From Mycocentrospora acerina (lineage: Eukaryota; Ascomycota; Dothideomycetes; Pleosporales): a stretch of 64,000 bases of DNA. Location: positions 186,807 through 250,806 of the forward strand of contig JAKUHH010000049.1 in NCBI GenBank assembly GCA_022701365.1, read 5' to 3'. The position numbers were made by a program, and so were the translations under genes. Of this stretch, positions 57,344-64,000 are shown in pieces; position 1 is the stretch's first letter; the number at the start of each line of letters is the position of its first letter. The notes under the pieces were generated by a model. The model was not told where the DNA came from. It did no database searches and was given only the letters and a program-made list of their open reading frames with translations.

Positions 57344-60300
57344 TCATTCGCGCACACTCTCCTTGAGTTGCCCTTCCCAAATTGCGACATGCATCTGCGA
57401 ACCTAGGCTTTGTTGATATCCTTTGTTTACGCAGCTCACGACTTTCATGGCTGCATTTAGTCTTGGAGCAGAGTAATTGTAGCAGTCGCCCCCGTCCCTG
57501 TGCGTCATGTTCCTCTCGAACAATAGAGACGGGATTAAATGGTTGAAAGACGAATCTGCTTTCTTCTTCTTACTTAGCAAATCGAGCAACACATTGTGCA
57601 TCACTTCAAGAGACTTGAGCCGCTTCTCGATTTCACGCTCGAAACAAAGAGGGCGCTGACGAGCAAACTCCAAAATCAAACCAGCAGTAGCTGCTGCTAT
57701 GGGTGTTGCAACTGACGTCCCCGTCATCCGGTATCGACCAGACTCTTGGCGATTTTTTGGATAAGTAGACTCGACTGCTTTTCCAAGCGCGGTAAATCTT
57801 GTTTTATTTACCCCACCCTCTCGTGGATTGGAGCTCAATGGCGACCCGTGGCCATCCGCAGCATCAACAGCAATTACCTCTACTGCACGAGCCGGATACG
57901 CCATGTCATTTTCTGTTTGTATGCCGCTGTTGGAGCTGGCCGCGAACAGCAGCACCTTTTCTCGCTTGGCACGCTCAAACTGAGCGCCAAGTATTTCATC
58001 GCTATCATCCCATCCAAAACTCATGCTGACTATGTCAACCTTCTTATCAATCGCATCAGAAAGCGCGTCTGCCACATGGTTTCTGTTGATGGATCCGCTG
58101 CCCTGGCATACTCTATACACGTACACATCGGCATACGGACAAACCTCGAGTATCAGGCCAGTAACGTGGGTGCCATGGCCGTCCGTGTCGAGGTTCCATC
58201 GCAGAGACGGATCGACTTGCTTTCCCATTTTGATTTGTGGACTCTTCATCAACCCTGGTGCATTCGCCTTATCTTTAGCAACGCCAGTGTCAAGAACGGC
58301 GATTTTGACACGGCGAGCTTTTTTGTCAGTAGCAAACGAGTCGTCTCTGTACTTGTCCAGCACCACGTGAACCGTGTTTCTTAACTCGTCAAACCATTTA
58401 TCAGCCTGTATCGCACTGTATGCCGTTAGCAGAATATTTCAATCAACACTCTTGTAAAAACCCACTCTTCTCTATTGTTATCAGCAAACGAGTCGTCTCT
58501 ATACTTGTCCAGCACTACGTGAACCGTGTTTCCCAACTCGTCAATCCCTTTCTCAGCTTGTATCGCACTGTGTGCCGTTAGCCATATATCTCAATCAATG
58601 TGCTTGTAAAAACTCACTCTAGTTTATTATTGGTAGATTCGCTTGAACGGCGACTCTCCATCGTGGAACTTTCTCTCGAAGTCTCTGCAAAAGAGGCTCG
58701 TCGATACTTCGAACTATCTGTTCTGGTACTATCTGATTTCTCCTGGCCACTCGAGCGTGTTCTCCTCAATGGCTGATGTATGGTTTGCTCGTCGAAGTCC
58801 GAATGCCAGCCGCCAGGAATCGCTAGCCTTGAGAAGTTGAGGCCAGTTGAGTCTTTTTTAGTAACACGGTGTGGCTCTGATGGCGTCACCACTGTACGAA
58901 TCTCACTATGCTTCACTACTGGCTTCGCTATGGGCAATTCTCGAATCATTTCTCGGCTTGGAATGGGAGCGATATCCTCTGTGGCTTCCGTAATTGATAA
59001 GGACTTTTCGACAGGAATCTGACTGTTATCTTTCAATGATCGAGTAACCAGTTCCTTGCTTCCATTTGGGCTTCCTCTCACGCTTTCTGGGCGTCGAAGG
59101 CTCGCATCGGAATTGTCAAACCTCTTACTCGAGCTAGCATCACTTCTGACACTTGCCGAAGATGATGATCTCTCTCCTGATCTGGTGCTTCGAGAAGCAT
59201 CTTTCTCTGTGCTTGCCTTCTTATTGTTCTCACGGGTAGTGCTCGATGCTGGTGATGGTACCTCGACCAACACTAAATTGCTAGCATGTTTATCTTTTGA
59301 GGAGACGGCTTCTTTGTTCAGCTTGCTACGAGTCTCTTCAAGTTGGGGGGTTTCTTCTTTCCGTGGTTTGTGAGCATTCTCTACAGGAAGAGATTGTTCT
59401 TCTTTCTTCAACTTGCTAGAGGTCTCCACAGGTCGGGATCTCTCCTCTTTCCTCGACTTGCTAGGAGTCTCCACCGATCTAGATCGCTCTTCTTTCCTTG
59501 ACTTGCTTGGAGTCTCCAATGGAAGAGATTGCTCACTTTTAACTTGCCGTGGCGGCTCAGAGCCTTGATGCCCAAGTTTATCCCGTGCTTTCCATGTCGG
59601 CGAGAGGTCTTCAGAATAATGTCTCTTGTGCAAACCTGTCGAAGATTGTTTGGAGGGTACTTCCGTTATCCTACTCTCAAGGCTGTCTTTGGCTTCTCCA
59701 GAATTGACTTGAGACGAGTTTCTTCCCTGCTCGTTTTTCTCTTGTCTTTTCTTCGGTTGAGAGATTCCAGATTGCTTCACTCGATCAATCTGGCGATTTT
59801 CTAGCACATCAGATGCCGAGTGAGGACGCTCTATCTTCTCGCCGTCCTTCTTGATACTCGCGGCAGTTCGAACGTCATTTGTACTGGCCCGGCGATTGCT
59901 CACTGTTTCCCTTTCGGAAAGCTTTACTTCCTTAATGAGTGACGGACGTTGAGATTTCGATTCAGACACAGTACTCTTAGCTTGCCGTGCTTCGGTCGTG
60001 TTCTTAGCCTTGTCTTTTTCCTGTGTCTGCTGTTGCTTTGCTCGTTGCTCCGAACCGGTACTACTCTTCTCATCTTGTGCTTTTGGTGCTTGCGATTTCT
60101 TGACGATTTCTGTCTTCTTTGTATCTGCATGTCGCTGAGCAGTTCTCTGATATTGCTCTATAGTCTTTTTGAGATCTCCTTCTGTAAGGCTGCTTTCTCG
60201 CCTCTTTTGCTGCCTCTCGTCTTGGATCTTCTCAACACGTCTTCTCTCCTCATATTCTGCATCCCTCTTCTTCTTTTCGTCTTGGGCCTTCTTCTCAACA

Positions 60301-61457
60301 CGTTTTATCTCTGCGTCTTCCGCATCCCTTCTCTTCTTTTCGACGCGTTTTATCTCCTCATCTTCCGCATCTCTCCTCTTCTTTTCGTCTTCCGCGTCCC
60401 TTCTCTCCCCATATTCTGCATCTCTCCTCTTCTTTTCGTCTTGGGCCTTCTTCTCAAAGCGTCTTCTCTCTGCGTCTTCCGCATCTCTTCTCTTCTTTTC
60501 GACGCGTTTTATCTCCTCGTCTTCCGCGTTCCTTCTCTCCTCATATTCTGCATCTCTCTTCTTCTTTTCGTCCTGGGCCTTCTTCTCAAAGCGTCTTCTC
60601 TCTACGTCTTCCGCATCTCTTCTCTTCTTTTCATCCTGAATCTTCTGGTTGATGGGTTTCATTTTCGCGTCTTCCGTATTTCCCGCATCTCTTTTCTTAA
60701 TTCCACCTTCAACCTCCTCAGACAAGCATTTGTCTTTCCAGCGTTTGGTGTTATTAAGCATTTGCGAATAATCTGAGTGAGATCTTGCTCGGCTATTTCT
60801 TTTTCTCAATAAGTCCAAGTTTTCTTCGAAAAGATCCAGAGCGTCGCTGGCTTTGTGAACAGTGAAAAGTCCAACCCCCATATTATGCCGAATCCTTACT
60901 GTATCCATATGATCCTCTCCTAGTTCCTCTTTCTTCTGTAGAAGCATCAATGAAGTCAAGTCGATAGCTCGCATGACGTTCTCTGGCTTCTTGGATTTGT
61001 ACAAAGCTGCAGCCAAGTCAACCTGACTTTGATAGATCTCCTGTGCTGATTTTTTGGCTTTGGTGACTTTTAGAGCAATCTTTTCGTAAACTCTTATTGA
61101 CTCTTCCACTTGTTCATCGCGGTAGTAAGTTATCCCCAGCCGCCGCTGTGCCTCCAATATTGAGTCATCGCAGTCTCCTTGACATTCAATATACAATTTG
61201 ATGTTTTCCCGATCACATGAGATGGCAATAGCCCAGTCCTCAGCATTCAACAGACTTTGGGCCCACCGAGCTCGAATCTCCAAAGTCTTTTCATGGTGCT
61301 TTCCAGGATATACTTCTGCCGCCTTGGATGCTGCCTCCCATTTCCGTGAGGCTTTCCCGTGTAGTCGCCGAGCAGTTCCGATCTCCTCGTTGTCGGCTCG
61401 CTTTTCGAACTCCTCAGCTTGATCAACGAGTTCTTGGACTTCTCCGCTCTTCGACAT
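57344..61457 (-). CDS. TPR-coiled-coil-subtilisin (S8) protease, candidate cell-death trigger
   Basis: Exons 61457-58618, 58567-58466 and 58415-57344 join with phase-2 introns of 50 bp each, giving 1337 aa. Residues ~1-230 are helical repeats resembling TPRs (RRLGITYYRDEQVEESIRV; HNMGVGLFTVHKASDALDLF). About 265-420 is a highly charged Lys/Arg/Glu/Asp repeat likely to form a coiled coil. About 430-945 is Ser/Lys-rich and disordered. The S8 domain has Asp1023 (VLDTGV), His1061 (DGHGTHVTG), oxyanion Asn1143 and Ser1215 (GTSVATP), all intact. No signal peptide or I9 propeptide, so it is intracellular. Exon 2 duplicates the first part of exon 3. Fungal S8 domains linked to repeat sensors occur beside gasdermin genes (HET-Q2 is the model); such a candidate lies at 63181. 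The joining is read from sequence; the function is inferred. Confidence 0.82.
58416..58617 (-). repeat. Tandem duplication of intron plus exon in the protease gene
   Basis: Two units about 152 bp apart each hold a 50-bp intron followed by an exon start. The coded segments (residues 947-975 and 981-1009) agree at 25 of 29 positions and both end LDKYRDDSFA. The two introns are also clearly homologous (both begin GTGRGTTTTTACAAG and end CTAACGGCAYACAG). Exon 2 is 102 nt, so it can be included or skipped without changing frame. Confidence 0.92.
60200..60660 (-). repeat. Coding minisatellite in the TPR-subtilase gene
   Basis: Imperfect repeats code for charged units such as KKAQDEKKKRDAEYEERR and EIKRVEKKRRDAED. 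Near-identical stretches recur around 60250-60300, 60412-60457 and 60541-60592, with spacings of about 160 and 130 bp. They make the predicted coiled coil and are the sort of repeat likely to vary in number between strains. Confidence 0.85.
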
Positions 61458-62059
61458 CCTAAGCCACCCAAGCTCACCTCTTTTCCTGTCAAAATCTAGC
61501 CAAGACTAGAAAGCCCTCCTGTTCCTTGAACGCGTCCTGAGTATCAGACTAAACGAAGACTTTCGCAATGATTGTTGAACCTGACGATGATGTGACCCTC
61601 GAGAAGTTGAAAACGACATGTATCACCGTACCAGAGTTGCTGTGCGCCTGGAGGGTCTCGAGTCAACGATCAGCCGTGTTGCCGTTGCTGCAATCTGGAC
61701 TGGTTTCAAGCAGTACCAAACAAAACAATATTACACGCAGATATGTTTTCAGAAGAGATCTCAGTCGTACAACACAGAATTATTGATTCTGCCGTCAGCT
61801 TGATGACAAGGCTCCAACACTCGAGGTGGGGGCTGCATATCTCGTTCGCCCGTATACCCAGGTTGGGTCAAGCGAACGCGCATCGGTTCACCAAAATTAG
61901 CTAGCCCATCCTTCGACGGCTTGTGCCCGCCCGTGGCGCGGGCTTAATCGCCTTCACATTTACCAGCCTTCTCGGTTTTTGTTAGAGGCAGATTTTTTGC
62001 TCTTATTTCATTTGTGATATCAGATTCGTTCTCACTGTAATGCATAGCAGATATTCCCC
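61458..62059. promoter_or_regulatory. Divergent spacer, TPR-subtilase and membrane-protein genes
   Basis: 602 bp with no supportable ORF (short frames at 61568-61803 are not gene-like). It probably carries the promoters of both genes. Confidence 0.5.
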
Positions 62060-62608
62060 ATGCCTGTACTTGTTGTTGTGCCTCAGGAACAAACACGGAC
62101 AACAACATGGTTGTACAACAATCATGCACCTAAGACGTCATCTATCGCTTCTGGTACTGAAGCAACTGAAATTCTCGAGCGCCGCTGGACACCTTCTACA
62201 ACACTTGCCACTGTTGTTACAGCTACCATAACCGCCAACCCTGTTTCCAATCAGAGCTCAGATCAGAATCCATCGTCACAAGTTGAAGGAGGAGCAATAA
62301 TCGGGGCATTAGTTGGATTTGCAATCGTTGTTTTGTTGATATTATGGTGTCGCAATGGTCGCAGTGGGCGTAGTAGGCGAAGTTCAAGCTCGAGCCCACG
62401 ATCATCGCCGTCACCGACAAAGCGCCCTGATAGTTTGCGCCCTCAACTGTCGCCTCCACAGGACCCGCAGTATCCTCCTTCAGTTTATCCAGAGGGTGAC
62501 CATGTCCGAAAGCCCTTAAAGTACATCAGGGTCAGAGATGGTGTCGAATCCCTAGTGATCAGGAAGGGAAAACCTGCTCCGCGCCCTCCTCCATTGTGGC
62601 CAGGATAG
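62060..62608 (+). CDS. Small single-pass membrane protein, unknown function
   Basis: A single-exon ORF of 182 codons. Residues ~25-75 are Thr/Ser/Asn-rich and look extracellular. One transmembrane segment lies at ~78-97 (GGAIIGALVGFAIVVLLILW) and starts with small residues like many fungal single-pass sensors. It is followed by a basic, Ser/Pro/Arg-rich tail (RNGRSGRSRRSSSSSPRSS) that would be cytosolic. No signal peptide is obvious at the N-terminus, so either the topology uses the internal segment or an upstream exon is missing. It sits between the S8 protease and the gasdermin-like gene; whether it belongs to that module is unknown. Confidence 0.55.
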   Translation: MPVLVVVPQEQTRTTTWLYNNHAPKTSSIASGTEATEILERRWTPSTTLATVVTATITANPVSNQSSDQNPSSQVEGGAIIGALVGFAIVVLLILWCRNGRSGRSRRSSSSSPRSSPSPTKRPDSLRPQLSPPQDPQYPPSVYPEGDHVRKPLKYIRVRDGVESLVIRKGKPAPRPPPLWPG

Positions 62609-63180
62609 CAGACGAGGACGAAAGATTTGTGGTATTTCCTTCTACTTCAAAAGAACGAGGGCTAGTCACAAAATCTCAGCGCAAGATAGATGAAGATGCA
62701 GTGGATTTCAAAGCCGAGGGTTTCCGGTATATTGAATGTTGACGAAATAATGACGAGAAGTGTAATTGTGTAATACCTGGACGTGGATTGTTCATACTTT
62801 ACAGGAGTTTCTATATCTCATTCCATATATAGAAGTTGCAATAAATGTTGTCATGAGGGCGGAGCTATCGTTTGGTAAGTAATAAGGATAGCAAACATAT
62901 GATCGTAGTCACGATTTATGATAAGAATGTAGTACAAGAGGCAGACAAGTATGTACCTATTGTAGTGAGCCACCGGTGAAGCCTGGGCAGTGCTTTTTTG
63001 AACATACCTAGTACCCGCATAATGCGCCTTGTCACATCCCTGCAGACTACACGTGTTCCTCAGCCTCAGCCTCAGCCCCAGCCCCTCATTCAACCAGGTA
63101 TTCAAAGTACAAGTAATCCAAAAAAAACCTCTCCTATTTGGGAACACAAAGCAAGTGCATCTCTCTCACAATCATAGACC
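62609..63180. promoter_or_regulatory. Upstream region of the gasdermin-like gene
   Basis: 572 bp, no gene. CCTCAG units repeat near 63057-63085, and the start is preceded by ATCATAGACCATGG. A TATATA-like stretch lies near 62823-62830. Confidence 0.5.
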
Positions 63181-64000
63181 ATGGTTCAGCACAAAGCAAC
63201 TTATTTCCTGACACCACCTCGATCAGACCGAATCCGCCTCGGCACGATCATCGTCTCTCCAACGCAACCTGATGAACCACTGTATGAGCCTGACCTCCCA
63301 TCGCCAACCGACATTAGCACTTTCTCGCAACAGAACTGGCGTGGTTCATATGTCAAGAAATCCTCTAATCGGTTTGGAATATGGACCTCATTTCTTGAGA
63401 TGATTGTCGGGCTGGGCGTAGACATTAGTGTTGACGTCGACAAGGACTTGGAGCAAAGATGGGAGGTGAAGGAAATGGTGACCCAAAGCTTCCATCCCAG
63501 TGACAAGTTCATTGCCGAGGCGGTGCGCAACGAAAACGTCCTGGACTATATCCGGGCAAATCGATTCAGACAAAAGATTTACATGATTACTGGTGTTATG
63601 ATTGCGTCGTCCACAAAATCCTTTCGTTCTGTCCTTGCTTCCAAAGGCCTGTCAATCCATGCTGGGGTAGATTTGACGGCGTGGACTGGCGTTCCATTTT
63701 CGGTTGGCCCAGAGGGGAAGTGGGAACGGAAGCAGGCGGTTAAGGAGTCGAGTGAACAAGAGCAAGAATTCGTGTTTGCGTATCGGGTACGAGAAATCAA
63801 GGTCCAGAGGAAGGGAGGCGTGAAAGCGCATCAACCATTTGATAAAGGGGCATTGTTCAGTACGGATGGAAAAAGAAGAGTCGTTGAGGAAGAAGACGTG
63901 GAGGTTGTGGGATTGGGGGAGGACACAAGTGGCGAGGATGCTGGGCTGGAAAGTAAGGAAGTTAGGCAAGAGTTTGGCAGAGATGAAGAAGAGGAGTGCG
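63181..64000 (+). CDS. Candidate fungal gasdermin (RCD-1/HET-Q1-like), partial
   Basis: Open from the ATG at 63181 to the window end (273 codons, no stop). The N-terminus reads ATYFLTPPRSDRIRLGTII, then P-rich text, a Gly-rich turn (FLEMIVGLGVDISVDVD), MITGVMIASS near 135-143 and EFVFAYRVREIKVQRKGG near 196-213. This order matches what I recall of fungal gasdermin-family proteins, which form membrane pores once a protease removes a short C-terminal inhibitory part. After KGALFS (Phe226) comes an acidic tail that continues past the edge; HET-Q1 is, as I recall, cut after a Phe near position 238. The divergent TPR-S8 gene 1.7 kb away fits the known pairing of fungal gasdermins with proteases. 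Family assignment is from memory of patterns, so moderate. Confidence 0.55.
   Translation, partial: MVQHKATYFLTPPRSDRIRLGTIIVSPTQPDEPLYEPDLPSPTDISTFSQQNWRGSYVKKSSNRFGIWTSFLEMIVGLGVDISVDVDKDLEQRWEVKEMVTQSFHPSDKFIAEAVRNENVLDYIRANRFRQKIYMITGVMIASSTKSFRSVLASKGLSIHAGVDLTAWTGVPFSVGPEGKWERKQAVKESSEQEQEFVFAYRVREIKVQRKGGVKAHQPFDKGALFSTDGKRRVVEEEDVEVVGLGEDTSGEDAGLESKEVRQEFGRDEEEEC

Noticed and set aside
57344..61457. Two separate genes (a 947-aa TPR/coiled-coil protein and a 340-aa subtilase)
   Set aside because: Both introns have matching phase 2, consensus ends and equal 50-bp length, and the duplicated exon makes sense only if they form one transcript. The subtilase alone would lack a plausible start.

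Overview
The window is a nuclear contig piece from a filamentous ascomycete (Pezizomycotina, probably Dothideomycetes). The evidence is single-gene transcription units with short GT-AG introns (mostly 49-103 bp), Kozak-like CA(C/A)(C/A)ATGG starts, and an ordinary fungal housekeeping gene set. The species cannot be fixed by eye. I built about 22 supported protein genes, most by joining exons by hand. I found no tRNA, rRNA, CRISPR array or intact transposon.

Layout. 1.8-13.5 kb, chromatin, ribosome and degradation genes: RAD16-like SNF2/RING repair ATPase, HPP-family membrane protein, ABCF ATPase ARB1, GID/CTLH subunit FYV10, 25S rRNA methyltransferase BMT5. 13.9-23.7 kb: mitochondrial succinyl-CoA ligase alpha, mitoribosomal uL5m, a USP-type deubiquitinase ending in a CaaX box, and two ER protein-targeting genes next to each other (PHO88/SND3 and SEC72). 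24.9-37.0 kb is more metabolic and accessory: copper amine oxidase, FLX1-type carrier, 5'-nucleotidase-like metallophosphatase, DHA2-type MFS exporter and, divergent from the exporter, an unusual fusion of a Gfo/Idh/MocA sugar dehydrogenase with a DegT-family PLP aminotransferase. 37.0-39.3 kb and 42-48 kb are gene-poor. 39.3-42.0 kb holds a CRIB-domain Rho-effector-like gene. 48.0-56.9 kb returns to housekeeping: a small complex I subunit (NDUFB3 type) assembled across an intron, POP2/CAF1 deadenylase, RPF1, a dual-start glycyl-tRNA synthetase and a PAP2 lipid phosphatase.

The most interesting part is the right edge (57.3-64.0 kb). Two apparently separate ORFs join with perfect intron phase into one 1337-aa protein: a TPR-like N-terminus, a long charged repeat region and a subtilisin (S8) protease with an intact Asp/His/Ser triad. 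A 102-nt cassette exon in front of the protease was made by tandem duplication of an intron plus exon. About 1.7 kb away, divergently transcribed, an open reading frame running off the window looks like a fungal gasdermin (RCD-1/HET-Q1 type) with a putative protease-sensitive Phe before an acidic tail. A small single-pass membrane protein lies between them. The arrangement matches the known HET-Q1/HET-Q2 logic (protease-activated pore former) with a TPR-type sensor-protease, and is my leading candidate for a regulated cell-death or allorecognition module. The second candidate system is the dehydrogenase-aminotransferase fusion with its divergent exporter and nearby phosphatase, which could make and export an amino sugar.
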